Of a stretch of 64,000 nt of DNA, positions 32,165-42,086 are shown piece by piece (position 1 is the first letter of the stretch; the number at the start of each line of letters is the position of its first letter). The notes beneath the pieces are model-generated. The model saw nothing but the letters and a program-made list of their open reading frames with translations. It did not search any database and was not told the DNA's origin. Source of the stretch: Wolbachia endosymbiont (group A) of Rhinocyllus conicus (GTDB lineage: Bacteria; Pseudomonadota; Alphaproteobacteria; Rickettsiales; Anaplasmataceae); assembly GCF_947250775.1 (NCBI RefSeq), contig NZ_OX366349.1, positions 868,001 to 932,000 of the forward strand. Direction: 5' to 3'. The position numbers and the translations under genes are program-made.

Positions 32165-33335
32165 TCTGACCTTACCCAGAAAAAGTAGAGAGAAAGTTAA
32201 GACGTTTTTGTCATGAGAATGATGCATCAAATTGTGCAGGAATGCAATAATTAATAGTAGAATGCCTACGTTGTTTGTTATAAAAAATTTCTATATATTC
32301 AAATATAGCAGTTTCGATATACCGTTTAGAGTGCAGAGAGGTGTCTATTGGTAACTCCCTTTTTAGAGAACTTTTCCACAACAGAATTGTCGTAACAACA
32401 ACCTTTATGACTCATCTATGTTTTTTATGGATAAGAGATATTGATAACCTTGCGAAGTATATTGTGACCCTTGATCGCTATGTAACAGCAGATTTTTATC
32501 GGGTTTGCGCTTATTAACGGCCATCAATAAAGAGTCAATAACCAATTGTTTATTTATTGAACTGCTCATTAACTACCATGCGTGAATATAGATCCTGCCA
32601 AATATAGCCATCCTTCTTTGGTTTTTATATAAGTAATCCCATATTTTATTTGGTTGATCGACAATAAAGTTTTGGTCTAATATATTGAGAGCTACGACTC
32701 TATTGTCCGTTTGTTGCTTCTTAGTTTTAAATTTTCTTCTCAATATAGCCCGAATACCATTTTTCTGCATAACACTTTGTACTGTTTTAATTTTTGCCTA
32801 AAGCTTTTAATTCAGCGTGAATTTTAGGGATCTGCATTTGGATGCTTTTTTTGAATATCTGCTAGAAGCCCATCTCTTGCTAATTCCTTACTGCTTTTTC
32901 CCTTAGCAACCCATTTATAATAACCACCAGCAGATATGTCTAAAACCCTACATAGTTCCTGTATTTTATAGCAATTTCTATATAAAAGAATACTTTACTC
33001 TTTTTGTTTGGTCAGGGCTTTTTTTTTAATGTCTCTTTCTCTTGTTACTCTTGCTAGTTCTTTTTTTAGATCAAATCTTTCTTTGTCATAAGGAGCCTTT
33101 GTCTGGAAATGCGTATGTTTCTGACATTTTTCCATCATATTTTCTTACCCATTTACTTAACATACTGCCATCTATGCCTAGATCTTTTGCTATTTTTTTA
33201 CTTCTGTTTCTTTAACCAGCTTAACAGCTTCTAATTTGAATCCTGCTGCTTCTATTTGCCATATTTTGAAAAAACGTTTTATTTTACTCCAAAAACGTCT
33301 TAACTTTCTCTCTACTTTTTCTGGGTAAGGTCAGA
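32165..33335 (-). mobile_element. Degenerate IS3-family insertion sequence with 46-bp inverted repeats
   Basis: A perfect 46-bp terminal inverted repeat (starts TCTGACCTTACCCAGAAAAA) brackets the element at 32,165-32,210 and 33,290-33,335. On the minus strand pieces of OrfA (GFKLEAVKLVKETE, LGIDGSMLSKWVRKYDGKMS) and OrfB (near its C-terminus FEYIEIFYNKQRRHSTIN) are seen, broken by many stops and frameshifts. No target duplication is evident. The transposase is certainly dead, while the ends remain intact. Confidence 0.9.
32212..33283 (-). pseudogene. IS3-family transposase remnant (OrfA/OrfB)
   Basis: Multiple frameshifts and stops interrupt both frames. The longest surviving open piece, at 32,573-32,770, reads MQKNGIRAILRRKFKTKK, typical of the IS3 OrfB HTH_21 region. 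The DDE catalytic domain is fragmented. The order OrfA then OrfB on the minus strand is still recognisable. Confidence 0.85.
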
Positions 33336-33429
33336 GTATCCACTTTAACCTCTCTAAATTTGCTCATAACCTCTTAACTTGACGCGTATGACTCCCTACT
33401 TGGATGACAGATAGTAGTGCGAAAGCCTC

Positions 33430-34140
33430 TTACAACTTACTTTTAATTAGTCTAACCCATGCGTGCCAATCCCTCTCACCAAGATTGCTTTCAAAAGATA
33501 GGAGATCCTTTACAGCTTTTGAGCAAATTTCTTCACTTGGAATTGATAACTCCCTATTCATTGCTAACGTTAAACATTGAGTTTTGCACGCTCGTTCTAA
33601 ATGATACGTGTAAAACATTGCTTCTTGTATAGTCCGACCACACGTTATAGATCCATGATTGCGCATTAACATGACAAAATTTTCTTTCAGATCAGCTATT
33701 AACCTCTTTCCTTCTGTATTGCTAAGTGCTAGGGAATTATAATTATGGTAAGAGATTTTATTGTAAAAGTGCAGTGCCCATTGACTTATTGGAAGTAGTC
33801 CATCTTTTAGAGAAGAAACTGCTACAATAGAAGGTGTATGCAGGTGAAAAATTGCTTGAATGTCTTTCCTTGCTTGATAAACAAAACCATGAATTATACA
33901 GCCAGTTTTATTATATTGATATTCTGTACCCTCAATCACATTTCCATCTAGTGATACTCTCATCAATGAATTTTCATTCACTTCGTCAAAGCGTATACCA
34001 AATGGGTAAATATAAAACGACTTTTGATCTTCAGAACATACCGAGAGGTGAGTATATGTATGATCATCCAGTTTAAGGTAAGACAAAATCTGATAGGCAT
34101 AGACTAGATCCCTTTTTACTCTGCTCTTTGTTAACAACAC
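33430..34140 (-). CDS. Class II aldolase/adducin family protein
   Basis: 236 residues. It has the zinc-binding histidines in FHLHTPSIVAVSS, a further HGSITCGRTIQEA segment, and the class II aldolase/adducin N-terminal helix (DDHTYTHLSVC). By family it cleaves a sugar-phosphate-like substrate or is a non-enzymatic adducin-type domain; the substrate is unknown. Similar genes are common in Rickettsiales. Confidence 0.9.
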   Translation of the reverse strand: MLLTKSRVKRDLVYAYQILSYLKLDDHTYTHLSVCSEDQKSFYIYPFGIRFDEVNENSLMRVSLDGNVIEGTEYQYNKTGCIIHGFVYQARKDIQAIFHLHTPSIVAVSSLKDGLLPISQWALHFYNKISYHNYNSLALSNTEGKRLIADLKENFVMLMRNHGSITCGRTIQEAMFYTYHLERACKTQCLTLAMNRELSIPSEEICSKAVKDLLSFESNLGERDWHAWVRLIKSKL

Positions 34141-34420
34141 AATCCTCTGTTAGAATCTTCTGAAGATTTATACACGAAAAAAGGCTTGTAGTAAACTAAT
34201 AAGTCTATGCCACTCTGTCTTGCTTTCTGAATACCAAACACTTTTGTGTTGTAGCTTGCTTAAAAATAGTTATCGTTATTATAGAGTTTATATACAGAAT
34301 TTATGTTTCTAAATTACATAATATCTTAACTATAAAAATAATTTTCTATGTAATATTTCATATGTTTTAAAGCTTTGTTTTTATGTTATTATAAATGTAA
34401 GTTTCAAGATTGAAAATAAT

Positions 34421-35044
34421 ATGGTAAGTATTAACACAAAAAAACAGCCAGCAGGATTTTTCATATATCTCTCTGGTCTTTCAGGAAGTGGTAAACTTTC
34501 CACAGCAATAGAATTGTCCAATATGATAGACGCATTAATTGTAAATAGTAAGTTCTATAACAATGTTCAAGTTTGCTCTATATACAATGGTGTCTTTGAA
34601 CGTGATCAAATACCTCAAGAAGTTCAAGATAGAATATATGACATTATGCAAATTGTGCTTCAGGTAATAGAAAATTATCCGATTCACTCAAAAAATTACA
34701 TATTTATTGATGAGTTGATGGAAAATAATGACCAGAACATGAGGATGTATGATTCAATAGTAAGGCTTAGTAAAAAAATGAACACAGAAATCCTTCCTGT
34801 GGTACTTAGGTGTGATCTACCGACATTACAAAAGCGTATTGCATTAAAAAGGCAAAGAAAAAATAGGAAGGTGACTAATGTAAATAGCATGATAGATCAA
34901 TTTAGGATTAACAATTTATTTATACCACCGAGTGCCATAAAGATAGAAAATTCAGATATGAGTATAAAAGAAGTAGCTCAAGAGATAGTAAACCAGATGC
35001 ACAGGCTTAGCCACATTGTATGTACGCGAAAGAATAGTCTATAA
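34421..35044 (+). CDS. P-loop kinase-like protein (paralogue of the 60,391 gene)
   Basis: 207 residues. Walker A-like GLSGSGKLST has Leu where Ser/Thr normally follows the Lys. The rest resembles small nucleotide kinases (FIDELMENND, ILPVVLRCDLPTLQKRI). It is a clear paralogue of the protein at 60,391-61,008: the shared stretches include RLSKKMNTEILPVVLRC against NLSKKMDMEILPVVLHC. Substrate unknown. Its 3' end overlaps tsaB on the opposite strand by six bases. Confidence 0.85.
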   Translation: MVSINTKKQPAGFFIYLSGLSGSGKLSTAIELSNMIDALIVNSKFYNNVQVCSIYNGVFERDQIPQEVQDRIYDIMQIVLQVIENYPIHSKNYIFIDELMENNDQNMRMYDSIVRLSKKMNTEILPVVLRCDLPTLQKRIALKRQRKNRKVTNVNSMIDQFRINNLFIPPSAIKIENSDMSIKEVAQEIVNQMHRLSHIVCTRKNSL

Positions 35045-35641
35045 TGATTTCATATACTGAGGCTCATTTAAATATAGAGCCTCAACTTCATTTAATTTTT
35101 GCTTGTTCTTCAGTCTATAATGAACCAATAGTCCTGCATGGCTAGCATTTAAATTGCAATCCATATGTGTAATGCAGTCACTGCTTGTAGCGTGACACTT
35201 GGATCCAGGTTCACGTGCTGCAGTTGGACCAGATAGCGGCAATAAATTGAAATCAAATAACTGCGTATAAAACCCTTGAGCATTTTTGATTATAGCTCTG
35301 ATATTTTTTTTGCTATTCGTACAAAGCAAAGATATTGTGTAAGCTTGAACTTCCAGCGCATTAACTCCGTATAATGGCTTATTTGTAGCAAGATTTATAC
35401 CTTGTGCTGCTGATATACCAACTCTAATTCCAGTGAAACTTCCTGGTCCAACTACTACCGCTAAATGATCTATTTTATCATAATTATAATTGTGCTTATC
35501 AAACAAAGTATTCAGAATTTGAAAAAATGATTCTACATGATTGTTGCTGGCGGAATTGCGCTCTACAAAACAATTACCATCATAATCAACTATTGCTATT
35601 GAACTACCAGTACCTACAGTATCAATCGCTAAAATAGACAT
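35039..35641 (-). CDS. tsaB: tRNA threonylcarbamoyladenosine biosynthesis protein TsaB
   Basis: 200 residues. The N-terminal ASKHA domain is well conserved (ILAIDTVGTGSSIAIV, HLAVVVGPGSFTGIRVG, INLATNKPLYGVNALE). It partners TsaD in t6A formation at tRNA position 37. The C-terminal half is unusual: from about residue 130 it reads GPTAAREPGSKCHATSSD and on, sequence that looks like a translated palindromic repeat (35,165-35,250). The next gene's stop overlaps its start (35,641), suggesting coupling with the symporter. Confidence 0.93.
   Translation of the reverse strand: MSILAIDTVGTGSSIAIVDYDGNCFVERNSASNNHVESFFQILNTLFDKHNYNYDKIDHLAVVVGPGSFTGIRVGISAAQGINLATNKPLYGVNALEVQAYTISLLCTNSKKNIRAIIKNAQGFYTQLFDFNLLPLSGPTAAREPGSKCHATSSDCITHMDCNLNASHAGLLVHYRLKNKQKLNEVEALYLNEPQYMKSL
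35165..35250. repeat. Probable palindromic-element insertion inside tsaB
   Basis: The sequence ...GTGACACTTGGATCCAGG... is a variant of the dispersed repeat found in clpB and murF. It is translated in frame in the TsaB C-terminal region. The assignment is less certain than for clpB and murF because the core hairpin is decayed. Confidence 0.5.
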
Positions 35642-36786
35642 TACTTAAGCTTATCATAGAGTTTTGTAAACATCATAGTAAAGGCACCATTACCCATAAC
35701 ATTTGCTGAAGTGATTATTGGATCAAACACTATATACAAGGCTGTGATTAACGAAAGCATTTCTGGAGAAAATTTGAGGTATTTCTCAAGAATAGGTAGC
35801 ATTACCATAATTCCTCCTGCCGGCACTGCAACGATAGCAAACTTAAATAACAAAAAATAGAGAAGAAAAGTTACATAGTCCGTTGTGGACAATAAATAAC
35901 CAGAAGTAATTACCATTGATAATATTATAACAAAAAAGCAATCACCTACTAAATGGAAGCTAGCAGTTATTGGTATAACAGACGATGCTATATCAGGTTG
36001 CTTTACATTTTTTTTGCTTCCTTCAAGAGTAAGCGGCATAGTTGCATTACTAGACATTGTGCTCATCGCAGTAATAAATGCCGGTATCATATTGCTTATA
36101 CTAGCTATCCAGCTTGTGATCTTGAATGAATTTGCTGCTCCATATAAGAGGAAAACATAAAGGTAGGTTGCAGATGCTATAATAATGAAAATTATTGAGT
36201 AATCCTTAAATATTATAGATAAAACTTGATCATGCTGCATTTTTAAAGCAAGCCCAAGTACAAATATTGGAATAATCGGCGTCAAAAACGTCTTCAAAAT
36301 AAAGAGAGTTAAATCTAACATTTTGTTCGAAAGCTCTTTGCTTTTCTTAGGTAGCAGTATAGACACTACTATGCTGGACACAAATCCACAAGCAAGAGCA
36401 TGAAAGTTAGAAAGGAGTAGCGGAAGCCTAAACGACCATAAAGGAACAATTGTTTCTTCATACGTTATATCTTGTATTGAATAAGTGTTTTGTATGATAA
36501 AATGCCCAACAGAATAAGCTATTAAACTTGAAGCCAGATTCGATAAGAAGATCATTATAATAAGTAACAATATAAACTTTATAGCTGACTGCTTAAGATT
36601 GTTAACACTGCTAAAGATTAACGCAAAAATAATAAAAGGCATTATAAATAGCAAAACCTCTTTTATACTCAGGCTCGTTGAGTACAAGAAGGTTTTTGCT
36701 TCCATTGGAACTAAATGACCAAAGAATGCAACTGAAGTGATGACCGTGAGTAAGATTAATAGTTGTAGCACGTTCTTATATACCAA
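35641..36786 (-). CDS. Dicarboxylate/amino-acid:cation symporter (DAACS, GltP-type)
   Basis: 381 residues, about eight transmembrane segments. It carries SDAACS-family features: a serine-rich stretch (MSTMSSNATMPLTLEGSKKN near residue 245) and VPAGGIMVMLPILEKYL. It would import dicarboxylates or glutamate with Na+/H+, fitting an endosymbiont that uses host amino acids with the GDH in this window. The start overlaps tsaB. Confidence 0.9.
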   Translation of the reverse strand: MVYKNVLQLLILLTVITSVAFFGHLVPMEAKTFLYSTSLSIKEVLLFIMPFIIFALIFSSVNNLKQSAIKFILLLIIMIFLSNLASSLIAYSVGHFIIQNTYSIQDITYEETIVPLWSFRLPLLLSNFHALACGFVSSIVVSILLPKKSKELSNKMLDLTLFILKTFLTPIIPIFVLGLALKMQHDQVLSIIFKDYSIIFIIIASATYLYVFLLYGAANSFKITSWIASISNMIPAFITAMSTMSSNATMPLTLEGSKKNVKQPDIASSVIPITASFHLVGDCFFVIILSMVITSGYLLSTTDYVTFLLYFLLFKFAIVAVPAGGIMVMLPILEKYLKFSPEMLSLITALYIVFDPIITSANVMGNGAFTMMFTKLYDKLK

Positions 36787-37034
36787 TGTCCTATGGACAT
36801 ATATATGGTAAGTTAGTTGTTAAGTAAAGCAAAACTGCCTATTGCTACGAAACATTATGAAAGACAAGCAGCTTTTGTTACTCCCGCGCGTACTGCACGA
36901 ATATTATCTATTAGATCCCAGTGCCTTGACTACTTCGATCCAGGAAAATTGATTATGCACTATACAACATTCTCGATCAAAAAACTGATTCCAATGTCAG
37001 CTACTTGCATAACAAAGAAGAGTGAAATTAGCAC
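36787..37034. other. Intergenic spacer with degenerate palindromic repeat
   Basis: No gene is supported. The bases around 36,878-37,010 are a decayed version of the CCAGCG/GGATCCCAGTG repeat (ATTAGATCCCAGTGCCTTGA, then CTACTTCGATCCAGG, later CCAATGTCAGCTACTTG). The short frame across it is a by-product. Confidence 0.6.
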
Positions 37035-38024
37035 TCACCTATTATTCGTGTCGTTTTCAGTAAAAGCCTCCTCCCATGTGCCTTGAGTTGCTGCACGACT
37101 ATACTCTGTTACTCTATTTTCAAAGAAATTCGTATGTTCAACGCCATTTAGTATTTCATCGAGCCATGGAATAGGATTATCATTGACATCATATATGGAC
37201 TCAAGACCTAATTGCATTAACCGTCTGTTTGCTACGTAGCGTATGTAATTGCGCACTTCTTCTGCGGATAGTCCTTCAACATCTCCGAAATCAAAAGCAA
37301 GCTTTATAAATTCATCTTCAAGTTCAACGATAGTGCGGCATGCAGAGTATAATTCCTCTTTAAATTCTTCGTCCCAAATTTCATTATTCTCTTTAATAAA
37401 TGTATTAAATAACATAATAATTGAATTGGTGTGCAAAGTTTCATCACGGGCTGACCAGGCGATTATCTGCCCCATGCCTTTCATTTTTCCAAAGCGTTGG
37501 AAATTGAGCAAAATTGCAAACGATGCGAATAACTGCAACCCCTCGGTAAATGCACCAAACACTGCTAGAGTTTTAGCTACATGTTTTTTATCGTGTTTTT
37601 TGCTTTCCTCAAATTCCAGCATGTATTCATATTTCTTTCTCATAGCATCATACTTTAAAAATGCTTGATACTCGCTTTCTGGCATGCCAATTGTGTCTAA
37701 AAGATAAGAATAAGCTGCAATGTGTATGGTTTCCATATTGGAAAAACTTGCAAGCATCATGCATATTTCTGTTGGCTTAAATATATTTGAATAATGCCTC
37801 ATGTAGCAGTTATTTACTTCAATGTCCGCTTGAGTAAAGAATCTAAAAATCTGAGTTAGTAGATTTTTCTCTACGTTTGAAAGTTTAGTTTTCCAATCCT
37901 TCACGTCATCAGCAAGCGGAACTTCCTCAGGTATCCAATGGATTCTTTGTTGCTGCAGCCACGCATCATACGCCCAAGGGTGATTAAAAGGTTTGTATAT
38001 TGGATCTGCTTCTAACAATGACAT
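37035..38024 (-). CDS. nrdB: Ribonucleotide-diphosphate reductase, beta subunit
   Basis: 329 residues. Iron-ligand motifs: ADIEVNNCY, FSNMETIHIAAYSYLLDT and ARDETLHTNSI (ExxH), and the helix GLQLFASFAIL. It is a class I small subunit, where a Fe2- or related metal-tyrosyl centre starts radical transfer to the alpha subunit, which is not in this window. Typical length for Rickettsiales. Confidence 0.95.
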   Translation of the reverse strand: MSLLEADPIYKPFNHPWAYDAWLQQQRIHWIPEEVPLADDVKDWKTKLSNVEKNLLTQIFRFFTQADIEVNNCYMRHYSNIFKPTEICMMLASFSNMETIHIAAYSYLLDTIGMPESEYQAFLKYDAMRKKYEYMLEFEESKKHDKKHVAKTLAVFGAFTEGLQLFASFAILLNFQRFGKMKGMGQIIAWSARDETLHTNSIIMLFNTFIKENNEIWDEEFKEELYSACRTIVELEDEFIKLAFDFGDVEGLSAEEVRNYIRYVANRRLMQLGLESIYDVNDNPIPWLDEILNGVEHTNFFENRVTEYSRAATQGTWEEAFTENDTNNR

Positions 38025-38154
38025 AAGACACCTATTATTTTCTAAAGTAAATATTATATTAAGTGATATTGAGAATCAGTCAATTTAACTTTTTGAAATT
38101 TGACGGCAGGTAATTTATTAGTGTATTATAGCTTCAAGTAATTTATCAACAGAA

Positions 38155-38493
38155 ATGCGAGTATTAATATCTTTTATTTTATTATTTACAGTGAGCTGCA
38201 CACACACTATTCACAACCACGGAGCTCCTGGCATTAGTGTTGAATTGTGGAGCAAGATAAAAGCAGGTGACGATAAAGAAAAAGTGGTTCACACTTTAGG
38301 ATCACCAACATTAGTATCAAAGTTCGATGACAATGTTTGGTACTATGTCTCATATAAAATTAAACAAGCTAACTTCTTAGGAAAAAGGAAGTATAGCAGT
38401 AAGTCTCTGCAAATTTCATTCGATCAGAACGGTAAAGTTGCAGATACAAAAGAAACTGACATCTTAGAGAGATCTTTGGCTGTTCCTGATTGA
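38155..38493 (+). CDS. bamE: Outer membrane assembly lipoprotein BamE
   Basis: 112 residues. A lipoprotein signal peptide (MRVLISFILLFTVSC) ends at a Cys around residue 15; the SmpA/OmlA fold follows (WSKIKAGDDKEKVVHTLGSP, then VWYYVSYKIK). It stabilises the BAM complex that inserts outer-membrane beta-barrels. BamE proteins are usually 110-120 residues. A repeat-rich spacer with a MITE follows. Confidence 0.9.
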   Translation: MRVLISFILLFTVSCTHTIHNHGAPGISVELWSKIKAGDDKEKVVHTLGSPTLVSKFDDNVWYYVSYKIKQANFLGKRKYSSKSLQISFDQNGKVADTKETDILERSLAVPD

Positions 38494-39059
38494 AAATCTG
38501 CTGACTACAGAGTTTTTCCCGCCCTTCTTTGTCATCCAAGAACCGTATTACGTCATCCCAGTGCCCAGACACTGGGATCTATTTTTTTTCTGGATGCCAG
38601 TGGGCTTTGTTGCATCGCTAGCTATGATGGATTAAAGATAAAAAAGATGGAGAATATCAGTAGCTTATTATTCTGGTATTTATAACAAGAACGGTCAGTG
38701 AATACCTAAATTTGAGTAAAAGAAATTTCACTACCACTCACTAATCCGGCTAAAATTCAAGAATTTCAATGCTTTAGCTATTTTCAATAGAATTAAGTTT
38801 ATTAATATAAATAATAAATTACTATTCTTAAATTTGATCAGATTGATTGCAAAAAAACAAGATTTTCAATAGGTTGCTTATAATCCTAGCTATAGTTAGC
38901 CTTTCATAAGTAGCGATGCAACAAAGCCATGCCAGTGTCACGCACTGGCATGACAAGAAAGGAGCGCTGGAATGATAATGTGAAGTGTCTACTTCTGTCA
39001 TCCAAGTAGCCTGACTACTTGGATGACAGAAGGTAATATAAGAGGTCTATTGTAAGATT
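38494..39059. repeat. Palindromic repeat sequence around MITE copy 1
   Basis: Apart from the MITE (38,603-38,928) the interval holds only repeat-family pieces: GTCATCCCAGTGCCCAGACA before it, and AAGTAGCCTGACTACTTGG, self-complementary, after it (about 39,000-39,030). No gene. Confidence 0.75.
38603..38928. mobile_element. 326-bp MITE, copy 1
   Basis: Terminal inverted repeats of 18 bp (GGCTTTGTTGCATCGCTA) flank an AT-rich core without a coding frame. It is bordered by a 9-bp direct repeat ATGCCAGTG (38,594-38,602 and 38,929-38,937). By inspection it matches the copies at 51,420 and 61,610. Its ends resemble the intact IS at 50,144, so it was probably mobilised by that transposase. Confidence 0.92.
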
Positions 39060-39686
39060 TTACCCATTTAGAATAAAGTCTAGTGTTACTTCACGCCAAA
39101 TGTGGTGGTGCTGAGTAGGCAAGCCAGTCAATGGGCTACATTTATATACTGCACGCATTGCATTATCTGCTATCGACCTGAAAAGTGGATTATTTCGATA
39201 GGAATCACTGTCTGCTACATCGGCCATAATTATCTCGCCTTGACTGGATAATAATAAGTTAATTTTTATATTAAAATTTTCTTTGTAAGCTATGCTTTCA
39301 GGAATGCTCCAGCATTTTGTAAGTTTGTCTCTTATAGAGTTAATAATTTCTGTTACAACTAATTCATCCTTTTTATTCTCAACGCTTTTTTCGTTTCCTA
39401 TTTCATTTTTTGCCTCTCTAACATCCCTTCTTAGTTTCTTCCCTACACTTTTTTTTCTTTTTGGAACTGGAATGAATTCTTTACCCTCGTTAATAATGAC
39501 TTCTTCTTGCATTTCGATAATTTGCCTCGGTTGTGCTACAACAGTGTGCTCAACTGTTTCTTTTTTCCTTTGTGGTATAGGAACAACTGACGTATCATTC
39601 GTTTGGGCTTTTGTTGAAGGTAACGAAAAAAGCAGAAAACAACATAAAGATAAAAAAAGAATGTAATTAGAATAGAAAAAACGCAT
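39060..39686 (-). CDS. Periplasmic TolA/TonB C-terminal-type protein
   Basis: 208 residues. An N-terminal hydrophobic leader (YILFLSLCCFLLFSLPSTKA) is followed by a Lys/Glu-rich linker (residues ~45-110) and a C-terminal domain resembling TolA/TonB (IRDKLTKCWSIPESIAY, then NPLFRSIADNAMRAVYKC). It probably participates in Tol-Pal-like envelope linkage. Other Tol genes are not seen in the window. Assignment is moderate because the linker is short. Confidence 0.75.
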   Translation of the reverse strand: MRFFYSNYILFLSLCCFLLFSLPSTKAQTNDTSVVPIPQRKKETVEHTVVAQPRQIIEMQEEVIINEGKEFIPVPKRKKSVGKKLRRDVREAKNEIGNEKSVENKKDELVVTEIINSIRDKLTKCWSIPESIAYKENFNIKINLLLSSQGEIIMADVADSDSYRNNPLFRSIADNAMRAVYKCSPLTGLPTQHHHIWREVTLDFILNG

Positions 39687-39836
39687 ATGTTAAGCAGTTT
39701 GTTTTACTGGTTTAAAGCTAATATTGCACGTAAAGTCAATATATTTTAGTTGATTTAAGCTCAAAGACGTAGTTTTTGCTGTACTAATTTTACTATTTCT
39801 ATAATATCATACGGTCAATATGGTTAATTACTCTAA

Positions 39837-40559
39837 ATGAGATGGAAAGATGAAGGCATCATTATAGCTGCTAAAAAATACGGCGATAAAAACTTAATTC
39901 TTTCTCTGTTTACAAAAAATCATGGAAAGCGCAGGGGATTAACTAAGCTAACAAACAATAGCAATTATAAGTTTCAGATAAGTAATCTATTACATGCAGA
40001 ATGGAGTGCTAAGTTACCTGAAAATCTGGGTTTTTTAAAGTGCGAATTAATCGAATCTCCATTCCATCATTTCTTTCAAGATAGGTTAAAAAGCATTACT
40101 ATTGTCTCTTTCTCCTCTATTTTAGAAAAAGTGCTTCCAGAAAGTGAACCCTGTGCCGTGCTGTATGACAATTTTCGATATTTCATCGATGTAATTAAAC
40201 ACAACAATCAGTCTTGGCAAAGCCATTATCTTAACTTAGAGCTTCTGCTTCTTACGCAATTGGGATTCAAGTTAGACTTATCCAAATGTGCTGTAACAGG
40301 TGTTAAGGAAAACTTACAATTTATTTCTCCAAAAACTGGTAGAGCAGTGTCAAAAAAAGCAGGAGATTATTATGCAGATAAACTCCTACCTTTTCCACAA
40401 ATGTTGCATGATGTATACAATAATAACCTACAAAACAGCTACTCATTCCAAGAATTTCAGTTAGGACTGAAAGTCACAGGATATTTTTTAAATAAGTATC
40501 TATTTTTGCAGTTAAACATGAAATTTCCAGAGCTGAGAAACCTCATGTTGTCGCTTTAA
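39837..40559 (+). CDS. recO: DNA repair protein RecO
   Basis: 240 residues. The N-terminal OB-fold starts MRWKDEGIIIAAKKYGDKNL with SLFTKNHGKRRGLTKL; the C-terminal helical part contains LNLELLLLTQLGFKLDLSKC. RecO loads RecA with RecR in the RecFOR pathway. A single Cys is near the usual zinc region (SKCAVTG), without the full four-Cys set. Length normal. Confidence 0.93.
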   Translation: MRWKDEGIIIAAKKYGDKNLILSLFTKNHGKRRGLTKLTNNSNYKFQISNLLHAEWSAKLPENLGFLKCELIESPFHHFFQDRLKSITIVSFSSILEKVLPESEPCAVLYDNFRYFIDVIKHNNQSWQSHYLNLELLLLTQLGFKLDLSKCAVTGVKENLQFISPKTGRAVSKKAGDYYADKLLPFPQMLHDVYNNNLQNSYSFQEFQLGLKVTGYFLNKYLFLQLNMKFPELRNLMLSL

Positions 40560-40616
40560 CCTTAGTTATCATTTTTTTGAAATCATTTCAGAAATCTATA
40601 GCTAACCCAAGCAACA

Positions 40617-40690
40617 CGTCATACCGCGATTCATTCGCGGTATCTCAGCATAGATTCCGCTAACGAGTAGCGGAATGACGGTTGTCGGTA
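40617..40690. repeat. GC-rich palindromic repeat unit
   Basis: One unit, GTCATACCGCGATTCATTCG, then CGGTATCTCAG and CCGCTAACGAGTAGCGGAATGACG. Arms pair as CCGCGA...TCGCGG and CCGCTA...TAGCGG. It is the same family as 30,742-30,945, 51,254 and 51,823, located between recO and pleD. Confidence 0.85.
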
Positions 40691-40703
40691 AACTTAAGCC
40701 ACT

Positions 40704-42086
40704 TTAGCTATAGCCAGTAACCACTCTATTTCTACCACTGTTTTTTGCCTTATATAAATATTTGTCAGCACGTACTATAAATTTTTTAATATCGTCAAGG
40801 TCAGATCCTTGCATTTCTGCAATTCCAATGCTCACAGTTATGTTATGGGTTGTATTTTTGTCCGCAAGTATAAAAGTTTCTTTAGCAATAATTTTTCGTA
40901 TTCTCTCCGCAATAGTGTACGCATCTGATACATTGGTATCTGGCATTACAACAACAAACTCCTCACCACCAAACCTAGCTAGTAAATCTGTCACTCTGAT
41001 ATTTTCAGAAATTCTTTTCTGTACTTGCTTTAAAAGTTCATCTCCAGCACTATGCCCAAAACTGTCATTCACCATCTTAAAATAGTCTATATCAAGTATC
41101 ATAAGAGACAACCTTCTATCCTTTTCCACAGAGTCCTTAACAATGTTTCTTAAGTGTGCATCAAAATATCTTCTATTATAACAGTTAGTTAATGGGTCCT
41201 TTATAGACATTTCCGCATTATTAAATAAATTCATTCTCAAGGCATCTTGATATCTTTTGCGTTTTACTTGCGAATTAACCCTTGCTACTAACTCACCCTC
41301 ATCCAAAGGTACTGTTAAATAATCATTAGCACCTACATCAAGTGCTTTTACTAAATTGTTTTTATCATAATCCTCAGAAAGAATCAGAATTGGTGTATAG
41401 CGTGTTTCTACTTTACTACGAAACTCAGAACACAAACGCAGGCCGTCAGTTTTTGAAAACTGCATATCAGAAATGATCAGGTCGTAATTATTCTTAATAC
41501 CAACCTTTAATGCCTCCACTGGATCACTCAGTATTTTAATTGACCTAAAGCGGTGCTTTAGTACATTATATATCTGCTCTGCTTGAAAGACATCTTCATC
41601 TACAACAAGTATGTTAGCATCAAAAATCTGATTAGAATAATCCATAATACTGTTTCCTGCTACTCCGCCAATCTCAGCGTTGGTTTCTCCTCTCAAACGC
41701 AATTCGTCGATAATCATCTTTAAGCGTGTGAGAGACTTAATTCTCGCAGATAAAGCAGTTTCGTTTATTGGTTTAGTCAGAAAGTCATCTGCACCAGCAT
41801 TAATGCCTTGTACTCTATTGTGAGTATCATGCAGTGCAGTTACCATAATTATTGGAATATGGGTTGTCAAGGGATCACTCTTTAGCTCCTTACAAACTTG
41901 AAAGCCATTCATCTTTGGCATCATGATATCAAGTAATATAATATCAGGCTGCTGCTTTGCTACTAAATCTATAGCTTCTTCACCATCATGAGCTACGATA
42001 ACCGTATAGTACTCTGCTTTTAGTCGAGCTTCTAAAAGCTTGACATTAGATAGTACATCATCTACTACTAGAATCTTCGCTGTCAT
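40704..42086 (-). CDS. pleD: PleD-type diguanylate cyclase (REC-REC-GGDEF)
   Basis: 460 residues. REC1 (residues ~1-120) has the phospho-Asp in DIILLDIMMPKMNG; REC2 (~155-275) has YDLIISDMQFSKTDG. The GGDEF domain (~295-455) has RFGGEEF with a likely inhibitory I-site RVTD five residues before GGEEF. It synthesises cyclic di-GMP when phosphorylated, typically by a PleC-like kinase not in this window. The start overlaps tatB by 29 bases. Confidence 0.95.
   Translation of the reverse strand: MTAKILVVDDVLSNVKLLEARLKAEYYTVIVAHDGEEAIDLVAKQQPDIILLDIMMPKMNGFQVCKELKSDPLTTHIPIIMVTALHDTHNRVQGINAGADDFLTKPINETALSARIKSLTRLKMIIDELRLRGETNAEIGGVAGNSIMDYSNQIFDANILVVDEDVFQAEQIYNVLKHRFRSIKILSDPVEALKVGIKNNYDLIISDMQFSKTDGLRLCSEFRSKVETRYTPILILSEDYDKNNLVKALDVGANDYLTVPLDEGELVARVNSQVKRKRYQDALRMNLFNNAEMSIKDPLTNCYNRRYFDAHLRNIVKDSVEKDRRLSLMILDIDYFKMVNDSFGHSAGDELLKQVQKRISENIRVTDLLARFGGEEFVVVMPDTNVSDAYTIAERIRKIIAKETFILADKNTTHNITVSIGIAEMQGSDLDDIKKFIVRADKYLYKAKNSGRNRVVTGYS

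Noticed and set aside
36817..37086. 89-codon plus-strand frame
   Set aside because: It covers a decayed palindromic repeat and the 3' end of nrdB in antisense; no ribosome site.
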